From Rosellinia necatrix (Eukaryota > Ascomycota > Sordariomycetes > Xylariales > Xylariaceae), in contig JAGYVD010000002.1 in the NCBI GenBank assembly GCA_021209875.1, forward strand, positions 4,898,001 through 4,962,000: DNA of 64,000 nucleotides, read 5' to 3'. Within the stretch, counting starts at the first letter, position 1. Every line of letters starts with the position of its first letter. Shown piece by piece: positions 13,080 to 25,561 of the stretch. Position numbers and translations under genes: made by a program. A model generated the notes under the pieces. It was given only the letters and a program-made list of their open reading frames with translations, did no database searches and was not told the origin of the DNA.

Positions 13080-14862
13080 ATATCCTGCCAAGGTAAGGAT
13101 TAGTATAAGGGCGTTGTATTTGTGGGAGACATCTTAGTACCAAGCAAATGGGGGCTTTATCGCCGCTTACGGCACTTTTGCGATCTTACTGCTTCTTGGC
13201 AGTAATTTACTGGGCGCCCTCGCCAGCAGCATCACGAGTAGTTAAGGCTCGCGGCAGCCGTGCCGCCATGTGCCCTGAGGATATAGGGGAGTTACAGTCG
13301 GGATTTTAGATCTACCTAGTCGATTGGGGCCCATTACCCTTGACGTAGCCTACCAGCTTTCGAGGGCAGATTCGGATGCATCATATAGGGGGACGGCACA
13401 CACGGATGCCGCGTTTGATACAAAAAGTCTGACGCCTCGAGCTCCTTGACCCTTGGGGGGAAGGGAAGTCGCCAGGCCGGTCTCTTCCGTTCCGTTTCCT
13501 TTTTTTCTTTCCGATACATTCGACGTAAGGCTTGGGGGGACGGCCATACATGCCACCAGGGTTTCGGTACGTTTCGATAAGGTTGTTTGGCGACCGGAGT
13601 GCTCTGAATTCAATTCAATTTTCTTCAGAGATGTCAGATACCGCGCGTTCTCTTGGCCTTCCCGTCGCAAATTTCCCTCTCGCACCGGCCGGTCGTCGAG
13701 TTACAGACGTATCCCCTACCCTGTCTGCTGTGGCCTTGGCGCTCCGTGCATAAAATCGCCCAAGGTCATATAACAATCTCTCCCAAGCGGACGAGTGAGC
13801 CCCCTTTTTAGATGCAATTGAAAAAAAGTTTCCCCTAGAGCCGGTATATGTTTGCAGAAGACTGGTCCCTGAAACAACCACATAGCGCTACCGACTCGGC
13901 ATTGCAACCAGTCCACTAATTGTATTGTTGTTCTACCGCCCCCAACTACCGTTACCTACCAACAAACATTTGCAGTGGCCCATTCCTCCTTCGATTCCAC
14001 CGACATGGCTAACCTGGCGAAATATGCACCCCTATCACAGCTCCAGTCACGTTGAATCACCCAAAAGTAACAGCTTTCGATTGGATGTACAAGTCGATTT
14101 TGTAGAGTGAGGCTGTAGGTATGATCTTGGCTGCGTCGCTCTGGTTGTATAATTGGAGTTACCACCCCGTCACGGCCCCAGCCGATTCTGTCGTGCGCGC
14201 TCTGCAGGTGAAGCCCGAAGCCCCAGCTTCTAGTCCTGAGCTTAATCCTGAAGATTGGTCGGCAGCTCATAGCCCGGAACCTTGCCCGCGACACCTGCCC
14301 TCTCACCCCGCCCCCGCCCTATTCCGTACTACGGCCACTGTGTTCGACCACCAGCAGCAGCACCAGGTTGGGTAACCCTCTCACTATCCCGCTGCTATCT
14401 GGCTATCTTAGGTAATGAGGGCGGCCGGTTAGGTAAGAATGCGATCCTTGATAGGGAAGCCCATCGAAAATCATTATCTCCTGCTTCTTTGGTGATGCCA
14501 GCGTCGCTAGTGACTCCATAGTACTAGCAATGACATACTCCCAAGACTATAGGGCGCAACGGGTCTCGACGCCCTTTCCGAGGGGCCGAGGCCGGTCGGC
14601 AGTTCGGAGTGGCGCGGCCATGTAACCGTTTAATTGAACTACTACCTACCTTTTGTATCGTTTACTCTCCAGCATCTCAAGTCGCGAGGTTGCACTGGAG
14701 TCTCTCGGATATTTATACCCGGTCGATAGGTGCGCTCGGGAGATATTGTATATTATTACTTGTTGTACGAGGCACGGTTTCGGCCTTATTAAACCGGAAG
14801 GCCAGCAATCCCGTCGTCGAACCAGCTATCGTCTGTGTGCACGGGTAAACGGAAGAGCCAAC
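13080..14862. other. Intergenic spacer, no gene seen
   Basis: About 1.8 kb between CDC42 and the agmatinase gene. Several small open frames overlap on both strands near 13350-13900 and 13925-14520, but none shows a domain, splice pattern or codon bias to support it. Confidence 0.55.
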
Positions 14863-16412
14863 ATGAGGCTCTGGGAGTTCGTCGGAGCCACCTTGGGCTT
14901 CAGCTCGGCTCTCGTCACTGCCTGTGGCGGGCACGCTGAGGAAGGCCGGACATGGAGTCAAGAAGAGCTTGAGGAGTTAGAAGCCAAATGGGGAACAGAT
15001 GTAAGCCATGATTGACCAAAACAACACATGCTGGGTTGCCGGTCGCAATATTTACAGAGGGGAAAATGAACCCGAGTGTCCACGTCTCCTCCAACGGCGT
15101 GTTTCCAAATGGCAAGATTGCGACGCTGACCCTGTGTTCGACTTGGTGCAGTGGGCATTCAGCGGCATATCTACATTTGCCCATCTCAAACATGTGAGGT
15201 GTTTAACTACGCCTAGCCAACTCTACGATATCGCCATTATCGGCGCCCCGTTCGACACGTCTGTGTCATACCGCCCGGGTAGGTTTATCCCCCCTCCCCT
15301 CCCCTCCCCCCTCTCCCGCCCCAGCGCGGGGCACGGGGCATCAACAGCCATATTATCATATATAAAAATCCCACATTTCGCCTACACTGGTCTCCTTAAA
15401 CCCCCCCGCGCGTCGCTGACCGGCGGGGCCCGCCCCGGTCCCTCTCACAGGTGCGCGCTTCGGACCCAGGGCGATCCGGGCGGCGTCGGCGCGACAGACG
15501 AGCTTCCGAGGGTTCAACCCGCGCGCAGGGATCAATCCGTACCGGAGCTGGGCGCAGATCCTGGACTGCGGAGACATCCCGGTGGTGCCGATGGATAACG
15601 CACAGGCGGCGACGCAGATGACGACGGCCTTTGCGGAGCTCGGAGCACGCGTGGCGGCGTCCGGGCCGGCGCTAGCGAAGCCGAGGCTCATCACACTCGG
15701 CGGGGACCACAGCCTCTCGCTGCCGGCGCTGCGGGCGCTCAGCCGGGCGCACGGGGCGCCGCTGCGTGTGCTGCACTTCGATGCCCACCTCGACACCTGG
15801 CACCCGGCCAAGTACCCGAGCTACTGGGGCTCGGCGCAGGCCGAGTTCAACCACGGCTCCATGTTCTGGCTGGCGGGACAGGAGGGCCTACTCGCGAACA
15901 CGTCGGCGACGGGGCCCGGCGCCGGGCCGTCGGTACACGCGGGCCTGCGGACGCGGCTGTCGGGCGATGGGTTCGAGGACTTCGAGGACGACGACCGGCA
16001 GGGGTGGGTGCGGATCGCGGCGGACGACATGGACGAGATCGGGACGGCGGGGGTGATCGCGCGCATCATGGAGACGCTGGGGACGGAGGACCCCGTGTAC
16101 CTCAGCGTCGACATCGACGTGCTCGACCCGGCCTTCGCGCCGGGCACGGGGACCCCGGAGCCCGGCGGCTGGACGACGCGCGAGCTCATCCGCGTCCTGC
16201 GCGGCGTCGAGGGCCTCAACCTCGTCGGCGCCGACGTCGTCGAGGTCGCCCCGGCGTACCAGGGCGCCGGCGAGGAGACCGCGCTCGCGGCCGCGCAGGT
16301 CGTCTACGAGATCCTCAGCTCCATGGTTAAGAGGGGCTTGCGTGATATGGGGAGGACGGCCGAACGGGAGGGGGGAGAAGAAGGGGGAGAAGAAGGGGGA
16401 GAGGGTTGTTAA
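14863..16412 (+). CDS. Secreted ureohydrolase, agmatinase family
   Basis: Binuclear-manganese ureohydrolase, probably agmatinase (agmatine to putrescine and urea). Three exons: 14863..15000, 15152..15278, 15451..16412; 408 residues. The N terminus MRLWEFVGATLGFSSALVTA looks like a signal peptide, so the enzyme is likely secreted or vacuolar. Metal-ligand motifs are all present: GGDHS, HFDAHLDTW and SVDIDVLDPAF followed by APGTGTPEPGG. Exon 2 gives FSGISTFAHL, and the exon 2/3 junction restores SYRPGARFGPRAIR. The first acceptor (at 15151) was chosen because it puts WGTD directly before the family's FSGI; an alternative acceptor near 15055 would add about 32 residues. Exon 3 is very GC-rich with G/C third positions, unlike neighbouring genes. 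The C-terminal tail is a GEEGGEEGGEG repeat. Substrate is inferred from family, not shown. Confidence 0.88.
16352..16412 (+). repeat. GGAGAAGAAGG short tandem at the gene 3' end
   Basis: Two to three copies of a purine-rich 12-15 bp unit inside the last codons of the agmatinase gene. It encodes Gly-Glu-Glu repeats beyond the conserved fold. Confidence 0.7.
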
Positions 16413-17600
16413 GGATGAGCTTTGAGGGGGGTTGCTGACCGGGGGTTTGTAAGAGAGAGCGGGGGGGGGTAGGCAGCGATGGTGTGAATGGGGAGTTGAG
16501 AAGGGCTGGGGAAGATGTGGCTGGGGTTATGAACGATGATGTGAGATGATGATATGAGATGGTAAATATTGTGGCGTGACATATTTCGTTTTGGGGTATT
16601 ACGGCTGCGAATATCTGTGCGGATATAATGGCTATACTGCTATATTGCTATGGCCCTGATGCTCCATTATCCGCCCCTCCTTGATAGGAGGCATGTGCAA
16701 CGCAGATTTTAGTTATTAGGCTCAAGAACTCTCTCAATGGAAAACACGGCGGGAAATACAAGATTAGAGGACGTGTGGTCAAAGTATTATTACGGGCAGT
16801 GTGATACGGATGCTGGTTCAGGTTGGTGTGAGTCGCCCCTTTTTTGACAAATCTCCATATTGACGCCTCTGAATTTGTCTTACTCTTGTCTTACTGTGTT
16901 CGAGAGGACGTGAGGGGGCATCAGGTATCGTAAGCATGAGGCTTTCTGTGCGACAATAGGGAATTTGGACGCGACCGACCGTCTACATATACAATAAACA
17001 GCAGATTTGGAGATCCCCATATGGCGTCTGGGGAGCTAGGCTAATATCGCAGAGTTGCTGTCTCTAGATTAAATCAATGTTAAATTTATTTAGACCTGCT
17101 GAATTGATATGTGCGGCTGCTTTTTTTTTTTTTTTAGAACTTGTGTGTCGCCTACGCCGCTCTGGGCATGTGAAGGGGGCAGCTTATGAAGTTTATTAGT
17201 CGCCCAAGGTGGCCCTTTTAGCGGTGACAACGATGGTGAGGCTGCAAATCGAAATATGACCAAAGGGCATATCAGCCACTTCGACCTGTCTATAGACCTC
17301 CTCTCTAAAGACTATGATCATCACATACGAAGATAAGGACATGGGCTAATCTGAACCTATCAACTAATTACCTGAGAATCTACGTGGATTGAGTCTACAA
17401 AAGCTTAATAACATTTGAAAATCTATAGACTAATGGCACAACGAAGATGGGTATTATGAAATAGTATTTGTGGTTGACTGATACACTATCTAGACTGCCT
17501 GTCTGTAGTGTCGCTGTATGGTATGCTGCAAGCTAAGGTAATTGGTATCATATCTGGTCCGCTTGGTTGTGAATATCAAGGGCGAAGAGAGGGAAGGGGG

Positions 17601-17626
17601 TTTTTTTTTTTTTTAAAAAAAAAAAA
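17601..17626. repeat. T14A12 perfect AT palindrome
   Basis: Fourteen T followed directly by twelve A, preceded by a G run. It is self-complementary and can form a hairpin or act as a nucleosome-excluding poly(dA:dT) element. Confidence 0.85.
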
Positions 17627-19557
17627 ACTTTGCTAATACTTTATGCCATGTATCCGTTATAGAAGGAATATTTGATCAGCAACGGTGTAGATGGACCTCG
17701 GCACATATAAGTGACTAATATCATTAACCGGTTGAAAATGGAAGTTGGCATCTAGCGTCGTGCCTGGGGGTAGACGGGCTCCGGCGTCGGTAGGTTTTAA
17801 TCCTTCTTGCATACACTGTTGGACTACTGCGATGTTCAGCTGGCTTTCCTTGAGATGTACATGCATCTATATCTTGGCTGGCCAACAAATCCCGGGCCCA
17901 GTTCCGCGGATGTGTACACTGCCATAATTACCGTGGGCTGCGCCTTTGTACCCTCCACACATCCAGTCGTAAGGTGTCTGGCATCTCTGGCCCCGATTCA
18001 GCGTGCTCATCTGCTCACGTCAGACCACGTATATGTGTAGACTATTATGCAAATTATCGAGAGAGACCTGATTGTGGGGAGGCCGGGGGCAGGAGTTTGC
18101 GCTAGACATATAAAAATATACTCGGCTGGCTGGGTTAGTCTCGGCTCCTGAACCGACCTAGATCATATGAGGTATGTACATACATAGTTATTCTTTCGAA
18201 TACACAAAGCGTGCTTGGTTTAAGCTACATACCTCCCCACACTATCTAGATGCGTACGCACGTTAGGCATATAGTAGTAACGGCCTAGATGGGCTTATGA
18301 TGAGATCTGCATTTCCTTGGTATTTGGTATCTTGGGTACCTCTATACTCCCTCGAGGGAGACATGGGAGGATCTGAAATACCCATATTAAATGTAGAGCA
18401 TGAGACGTATAGTAGGCTTGGTGCGAACATCAATGCGTACCATGAAACCGCTCGCCTCGAAGGGCTGAGGTCGTGGCATGGAGCAATGTTGTGCTATGAA
18501 ACATCGTACACGAACGAGGTAAGTAGTATGGTACGTATGTACTCTGGCTTCTTCTATTGCCTGCGGGGCGAGGTTCGACGATTCTGCCGCTTGACTATCT
18601 AGGTCTACATGTAAGTAGGTAGGTCCGGTTCTAGCGGTCGACCTTGGGAGGGAGAGGATCAACGAAACCGCTTGAATGTCATGCGGTTATTGGTCTATAA
18701 AGAGACCACCAGCCCCGATTTATGTCCAAATATAGCCCCCACGCTTGTTTAGGGCAGCATCCGTTACGGCGGCACATTCTTCCACATACCCAAGCAGGAC
18801 CCAGGCAGACCCAAAGCAGACCCAAAGCAGACCCCCCAAGGTTACATGGTTATCTACTTACCCATCTGCATACGGCACCTCCACTACATAGTATCCGTGT
18901 CATGTGAGTTGATTGGCGTTGGAGAAATGAGAGATGAGAGGCGAGAAATGAGGAACGAGAAATGAAATAGTTACTTAGGGTCCATGAAAACGTGGAGGTA
19001 CACTACCATGGGACATAGTGTAGCTACATATATGTATGGATCAGTGGAATATGCTGGCCTAGTACAAACTTGGACACCTCCGTCTTCTCGTCGTCCACCA
19101 GGAGGCAGAGTATCGAAACCAGGTAACACGGTAGCGAATGTTTCACCACTGTGTCTCGTTAGCACGCCTGTATATGCAACGTGTTACAGGCGCCTGCCTG
19201 TGTCGCATTGTACCTGCATGCAGGCGCTTTGGGAGGGAGGGTGAACATCAATGCAATGGTTGCCGAGACCGCTACGGCTTCTCTTGGGGCATTCCCTAGC
19301 GGTGAAGGTCTTATGCTGTACGTAGTGTATACATATAGTACCTAGTGCCATTTAAGTGGCCTAAACGTTTGGTGATAATTAACAAATTACCTATCTAGGC
19401 AAGGTTTAACTGCCATCGACCGCCATCGCTGTCCCCAGTCCACGTACTTGCACGGTTATACTATTTACCGCTGTCGTGTAATTGCCCGGGGGTTTGATGG
19501 GGGGAGAGGAGGAGGAGGAGGAAGAGGGATTCGTGGATCTGAATAACCGTAGGTAAT

Positions 19558-19680
19558 CAGGAGATTTACTACTACTATGTACGTACATATGTATATACAT
19601 ATATACACATATACATACATACCAACATACATACATTACATACATAGACATATAACTACATATATATATACATAGGTCTA
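19558..19680. repeat. CATA/TATG alternating purine-pyrimidine microsatellite
   Basis: Imperfect runs of ACATATGTATATACAT type with repeated CATACATAC. Simple-sequence DNA; no coding sense. Confidence 0.8.
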
Positions 19681-21239
19681 TATGTAGAGAGGTAAAATAT
19701 ATATAAATAATTTATACTTCATAGACCATAGAAGAACTCGAAAGGTGTGCGTTTCTACTTGTCTATGTATATGCTGGCATATTGTCAATCAATATCCAAG
19801 CCCCTATTAGTTAGATAGTGGTGATAAGCTGCCGGGAGATAGATAGCATGTATGTATCGTGGACACTATGGACGGACCTAGTAGCCGGCTATAATAGTGT
19901 ACTAGCTCCATCAGTCGGCATAGTGTATTATAGCGCCTACCTATTGCCAAGGTGGCACACGAGACTCATATGTAGATAGGGGGTGGGCAAGAAAGGGAAG
20001 ATGATAGAAAAATCTCCGAAAATGGTTCCGGATTAGGAACAAGTTATTGTCACATCATCATACGGCATCATAAAATGGTTCGCTAGGTTCGGGGAAGCTG
20101 AGAAAGGCTGCAGGTGGTCATCGAGGGTGAGTGAGATCTTACACATGATGCTTTCTAAGTGGTTACTGTGTAGGTAGGCAGTAGGTGGTTGGTTAGTGTA
20201 GGTGCTGCGTACTCGATGCTCTGTAGGCTGGTGGTCCATCGGCAATTGATGGTGTTTGCCTGTGGGAGGGTTAGCGAATATTGGCCACGCTCGATGCATA
20301 CTTGTCTGCATTCGTCTAGTCGCGAACTGCACATCGAGAGATTTGAAAAGAGGTGCTAGTTATGCATTGTAATGTAGTGTACGTAGTGTACATGGTGGTG
20401 TGGGTGAGGTATGTAATAATAGTACTGCCACTGGTGTCAGTTCATCCTGCATGAAATTAAATGATGGCAGTCATTCAATGCGGTCGGCGTAACACACGGT
20501 CGTGCTAAAAGGGCCGTCGAAAACGAATATTGAACATGGGCTTGGGGCCAAAGGGAATATCCTGGCAAATCATCGCCCGCCGTTTCGTATTTGAGTATTC
20601 GCGAGGACACCAACTGTGCAGCCAAACTCAATTGAAATTGCAAATACGGTAATACTGTACATAAAAAGAACCAGGGAGGGCCAAGCGTTAGAAGAACGGG
20701 TTTCTCAGCCGATGGCGTACAGGCAGAGGACAGGCACAGAGTGACCTCGGCCGTTAACTGAATAAGGTTCTATCCCCCCATGCCGTAGGTACGCTCCTCC
20801 CCCCTGTTGGGATCAGTCATCAGTGGCAGCACCGAGCATCCAGGCACGAACCAGGCACGGAATAGGCACATCAGGCCTCGGATTGGGTTTAGTGCGTAAT
20901 TGGGCGAAGCGGGGACACTCAAGACAGGCTAGGGCTAGATGGGTTCTGGGCGACCCTCATCAAAAAACTAGCGCGTCCCCCCATTTTTGGCAATCTGCAC
21001 CAGAACCCTAGCCGGCCAATGAGAGGCGGCCGTTGCTGTCCCTTTCCCCTGGTGTACCAGTCAGGAACCAGGACTAGTGCTATGGAGTTGCTCTTTCTCT
21101 CTGGCTTCCTCCCCTTCTTTCTTCTGCTCGCTCACTGCGTTTCCTTGCCTCTGCGAGTCCTGATTCCCTCCCTGCTGCCCGCTCTCCGTTCCGTTGTGGA
21201 GGAATAACTGGTACGCTGCTTAAGCCTTAGAGTGGTCTC

Positions 21240-22272
21240 TACTCTATCCTCTCGTTACCTATCTTTTTTTTTTTCTTTCTTTCTTTCTTTCCCTTACCCC
21301 TGGCCTTGCTGCCATCCACACACCTCCTCCACCCTCCTTATCCCTACCTCTTAACTACCCTCACCTCCGCCACTCCTGTATCTTACCCTATTCAATCTTT
21401 CTCTCTGCTTGTTTCTTGCTATCCTCCCCCCAGATCTCCTGGGAATCTTCTCCCTCTTCGATTTGTCCACGCTCGTTCTCTATAGCTTCTTAATTATTGA
21501 TATACCACCGTATTTTGCAAACAACCAAGCATTTGGCCTCTTTCGCCCGGCTCATGCATGCGCGTACTCGACACAGCGTCCAGCCACGTAATTGTTGTGA
21601 AGCGTCGTCTCGAATTCATTCGCCAAGGTAGAACAAGAAAAAGAAGATATTGAGGGAGAACGAAAAAGGGAGGGCTTTGTTGGCTGTCTACCTTCTCGAC
21701 GCTCATTTCTGGCACCTCTACCGCGCTCGCTTTCTTTGGCGCGTCCTATTCGTCCAACCTTTGTTCGCTAAGTACCGGGACCGACCATTCACGGTCAAAG
21801 GACACACCGTCTACTTCGGAGTCAGTGCTCATCACCTCGACTAGCTCAGGTGATATTTGCTAGCTTTCGTCCAATTTTCACGGATCCCCTTCGACGTCCC
21901 GAACAACGACGGATTCGACCACGGTTCACCAGCTAGCTCGGTTTCAATTATTATTCCAGCCTCCGAATACCGCGTATGATATATATCCTCATCGTTGGCG
22001 GCATATTTTTTTTGCTTAGCTAGTGATTGGTTGCCAAGCGTTATTTGCCCACTGTTTGGAGAGAAAACTCGAAGTTGTTCAGTCTTACCCCTTTTCGACA
22101 CACAGCTTTTGTAATAATCGACGTTGCTTGGTACCCCATCCAGCGCCTACGTTCCAGATTTAGCATATTCTTTCTTGCCCTCGTGCCTTTCATTGGGCAC
22201 GTCTAATCTTTCAAAACGGCGGTTCTTTCACAAGTCTCGAGGGACAGCCTTGTCCCTCCTCACCTTCTCGGG
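21240..22272 (+). promoter_or_regulatory. Probable long 5' leader of the four-RRM protein gene
   Basis: A pyrimidine-rich stretch (poly-T then repeated TTTC near 21266-21290) is followed by about 850 bp before the start codon. Several ATGs open short upstream frames, for example 21650-21844 and one from 22124 that overlaps the main start region. If transcribed, these would be uORFs. The transcription start is not known, so this is inference. Confidence 0.4.
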
Positions 22273-24666
22273 ATGCAGGACCTCTCAGCCTCTGGCGTTC
22301 CTACCGGTCCTGCTAACTCGAGCAGCCGGTTTGGCCACGCCTCCAAGCCTTCTAACAGCGATACCGGTTTCTCTCATGGCGCTTTCACTTCTAACGTCTC
22401 CGGATTTGCCGATAGACCTCAGCGTCGTGCCAATATTCCCGCCATCAACACGCAGCAAGTGAATCCACCTACCCATAATACCATGGCGGCGGATATGGCA
22501 ACCCCGGGCACAGGCTTTGACATGCAGTTCACCCCGCTACTCCCCTCGCAGTTGCTTCTCGGGAGCCCCTTCCAACCCGGCTCGCCCACGGCATTTGCCA
22601 GTCCTGGGTTCCAAAATTTGCCTGCCTTTCAGCAGACAAATGGTCAGCAGCAACAGCAGCAGCAACAGAACAATCTCACTAGCCCAATCCAGCAGAACTT
22701 GTCGCCTCAACACTACCAAGCCATGGTGTCTCCTTCAGCCTATGGCGCTCCTCAGTTTTACCAACCTCAGTCGCCCACTGGCGCATATAACAACATGGGT
22801 AACCAGTTGCAGATGCAGCCCCAGTCACCTGTAGGCATGGCCGCAAACAATGTAATCACGGGAACTAGCCGGACTGTGTACCTTGGAAATATTCCTCCGG
22901 ATACGGGTGCCGAAGAGATTTTGGGCCACGTGCGAAGCGGTCAAATCGAATCTGTTCGTCTTCTACCTGATAAGAACTGCGCTTTCATCTCGTTTCTTGA
23001 CGCGAACGCTGCTACTCATTTCCATTCTGATGCTATCTTGAAAAAGCTCTGCATCAAGGGACAGGATATTAAGATCGGATGGGGCAAACCTTCGCAAGTC
23101 CCGACTTCGGTTGCGCTAGCTGTACAGCAATCTGGCGCTTCCCGAAATGTTTATTTGGGCAACTTGCCCGAGGATATCACAGAAGATGAATTACGTGATG
23201 ATCTAGGCAAGTTCGGTGCTATTGATACCATCAAGATCGTTCGTGAGAAGAGCATCGCATTTGTTCACTTTTTGTCTATTACCAACGCGATGAAGGCCGT
23301 CCAGCAGCTGCCCCAGGAGCCTAAGTGGCAATCACCTCGCCGTGTATACTACGGAAAGGACCGTTGCGCTTATGTTTCGAAGACACAGCAACAGAATGCG
23401 GCGCAGTATCTAGGTATCGCTCCAGGATACGCCCACATGTTGACCGGGCAAGATCGAGATGTTATTTCCAATGTCCTTGCCCAGCAGTCCGTGGCTGCTG
23501 CCGCTGTAGCAACTACGGCTGGTGGTATTAATAATCTCGGCAATAGGACCATATATCTGGGGAATATACACCCCGAGACTACGGTAGAGGAGATTTGCAA
23601 CGTAGTGCGAGGCGGATTGCTCCACCACATTCGTTATATTCCCGACAAGCATATCTGCTTCGTGACGTTCATTGACCCTACCGCAGCAGCTTCTTTCTAC
23701 GCTTTAAGCAACTTGCAAGGTCTCATGATACACAACCGTCGGCTCAAGATTGGTTGGGGGAAGCATTCCGGCGCTCTCCCACCGGCAATTGCATTAGCGG
23801 TTAGCGGCGGCGCATCCCGTAATGTATATATCGGCAACTTGGACGAAACCTGGACCGAGGAGAGACTGCGCCAAGATTTCTCCGAATATGGCGAGATCGA
23901 GCTGGTAAACGCTTTACGAGAAAAGAGCTGTGCGTTCGTGAATTTCACCAACATCGCCAACGCTATCAAGGCTATTGAAGCCGTCCGAAGCAAAGATGAA
24001 TACAAGAAATTCAAGGTCAACTTTGGTAAAGATCGGTGCGGAAATCAGCCTCGACAGTTGCAGCAGTCCCAATCGCCACGCGGAGATGGTATCCCATCGC
24101 CTGCTACTGGGGGCAGTGGAAGCGGAAACTCACCTACAAATCCCACATCACCTATGACCGCTACTAACGGAGCGAACTTGTTCGGTGGGAACAATAATCC
24201 CCTCACAATGTATCTGCAACAAGTCTCGCAGCAGGCTCAGCAACATCAACAACACCAACAGCAAGTACTCGTGTCGCAGCAGGCCGCATTGTTTGGCACC
24301 GCCTCCTCGTCTCCCGGCGAGCTCAAGCTAGAGATACCCCAACAAAACCATATCCTAGGTCATGGACAGTCTGCCAGTATCTCGAACGGATACGGTGCTC
24401 CACAGAGTGCCATTACAGGACCTACAACTATTGGCGGGCTCCTTGCCCCTGGCCCTCGTGGTCAGCATAACCGTGCTCTCAGCCTTCCCGTGTTTGCGCC
24501 TCTTGAGAACGGAGCTAACAGCCCTATCAATGCTCATGGTCCTATCGGTGGCGAGGGAGAGCGCCGGGGACACCATTATCAATCGAGCTTCGGTGGAATT
24601 GGCTCAGGCCTTGGCCTTGCCATTCAAAGTGGTCTAAACGGTTGGGAAGAGGAAGTGGCGAACTGA
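22273..24666 (+). CDS. Four-RRM RNA-binding protein (Nrd1-like)
   Basis: Single-exon gene for a 797-residue RNA-binding protein. RRMs lie at about 200-275, 291-365, 425-500 and 516-590, each with an RNP2 of form VYLGNI/VYIGNL and an RNP1 of CAFISF, IAFVHF, ICFVTF or CAFVNF type. RRMs 1 and 3 share an IKIGWGK ending, and RRMs 2 and 4 a YGKDRC/FGKDRC ending, so the four domains look like a duplicated pair. The tails are low complexity: Gln runs at about 125-132 and 680-700, and Pro/Ser/Gly elsewhere. The domain plan matches fission-yeast Nrd1, a regulator of sexual differentiation mRNAs; the same function here is inference. The start is the first ATG after an in-frame TAA, in a weak context; an internal ATG at residue 71 has a better context and could be used. 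Confidence 0.88.
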   Translation: MQDLSASGVPTGPANSSSRFGHASKPSNSDTGFSHGAFTSNVSGFADRPQRRANIPAINTQQVNPPTHNTMAADMATPGTGFDMQFTPLLPSQLLLGSPFQPGSPTAFASPGFQNLPAFQQTNGQQQQQQQQNNLTSPIQQNLSPQHYQAMVSPSAYGAPQFYQPQSPTGAYNNMGNQLQMQPQSPVGMAANNVITGTSRTVYLGNIPPDTGAEEILGHVRSGQIESVRLLPDKNCAFISFLDANAATHFHSDAILKKLCIKGQDIKIGWGKPSQVPTSVALAVQQSGASRNVYLGNLPEDITEDELRDDLGKFGAIDTIKIVREKSIAFVHFLSITNAMKAVQQLPQEPKWQSPRRVYYGKDRCAYVSKTQQQNAAQYLGIAPGYAHMLTGQDRDVISNVLAQQSVAAAAVATTAGGINNLGNRTIYLGNIHPETTVEEICNVVRGGLLHHIRYIPDKHICFVTFIDPTAAASFYALSNLQGLMIHNRRLKIGWGKHSGALPPAIALAVSGGASRNVYIGNLDETWTEERLRQDFSEYGEIELVNALREKSCAFVNFTNIANAIKAIEAVRSKDEYKKFKVNFGKDRCGNQPRQLQQSQSPRGDGIPSPATGGSGSGNSPTNPTSPMTATNGANLFGGNNNPLTMYLQQVSQQAQQHQQHQQQVLVSQQAALFGTASSSPGELKLEIPQQNHILGHGQSASISNGYGAPQSAITGPTTIGGLLAPGPRGQHNRALSLPVFAPLENGANSPINAHGPIGGEGERRGHHYQSSFGGIGSGLGLAIQSGLNGWEEEVAN

Positions 24667-25561
24667 ACCCATATTCTGTTAAGCCCTTGTAGGAAAGGTT
24701 TTTAATATGTTGTAATTGCTACGTCGATTTCGGAGTTAATATTAGTGGCTTCGCTTATCTTTTCATGTGCGACTGTTGAATACTGGGGGAGAAGTTCCAG
24801 GATAGCATTGGAAAGGAGACAAGCCCTCGATCAGTCGGTGGACTGGAAATTGATATTTGAGGGGTCAAACATCGCGCCTACGATGTTCTTCAGCGGAATG
24901 AAAAAGGAGGAATTGATATTGGGGGGGCATACAAAGAAACAACCCGGAATAGGTGCCACGTCTTCCTCCACGACAATATCAGTAGTCGTTATCAATAACG
25001 GCGTATATATCTTGCCTCTATAGGAAGATTGGAGGGTATAATATAAAGAACGAGCTTGAAAAATCTGTATACTGTCAATCTTCCCTTGGTCGTGACATAT
25101 CAATTTCCAACGTGGAACTAAATCTGGCGATCTTGGGCCTCGATGTGAGCATCACATATCTGGTCGTAGGTTTCAATTGTATTGTCGTGTCTGTATACTC
25201 CTTTCAGTGTTGCCCTTTGATATTAGATCATCCCGTGGTTTTTTAGGTGATTGCAAATAGTGTCGAGTTATTGCTTGGGGGTCCTGTCTAGTCTAGAGAA
25301 TTGATAGGTACGAATAACCGCTCGATGTGTACGTGAGTATCGAGTTGACTTCGTATCTACCAAGTTTACCGAAGAGGGAGGTAACTATATGTGTGTATGT
25401 ATACATGCACCTGCCAAAATCATCTCTTCTAATTTCTTATATAAACCATCCGGATCATCCATCCCGAGACAAATACATAGCCCTCGTATGCTTGCTACCC
25501 ACGCAAGGATTCAGTCGGGCTTACCACAGCCTCGTCCACGGGGCATACCAATTCACGATTA
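24667..25561. other. Convergent intergenic spacer
   Basis: About 0.9 kb between two convergent genes; it should contain both 3' UTRs. Small open frames at 24745 and 25327 on + have no support. Confidence 0.55.

Larger units (their letters stand above)
16413..22272. other. Long gene-free spacer, AT-leaning
   Basis: About 5.9 kb with no supportable gene. Open frames reach at most about 100 residues (for example 18297-18602 on +) and match nothing I recognise. It contains homopolymer tracts at 17121 and 17601, TA/CATA microsatellites at 19560-19680, and from about 21240 a pyrimidine-rich stretch that probably starts the leader of the RRM-protein gene. Confidence 0.55.

Noticed and set aside
15008..15151. 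Extra coding segment between agmatinase exons 1 and 2 using an acceptor near 15055
   Set aside because: It keeps frame but separates WGTD from FSGI, which are adjacent in the family members I recall; the later acceptor was preferred.
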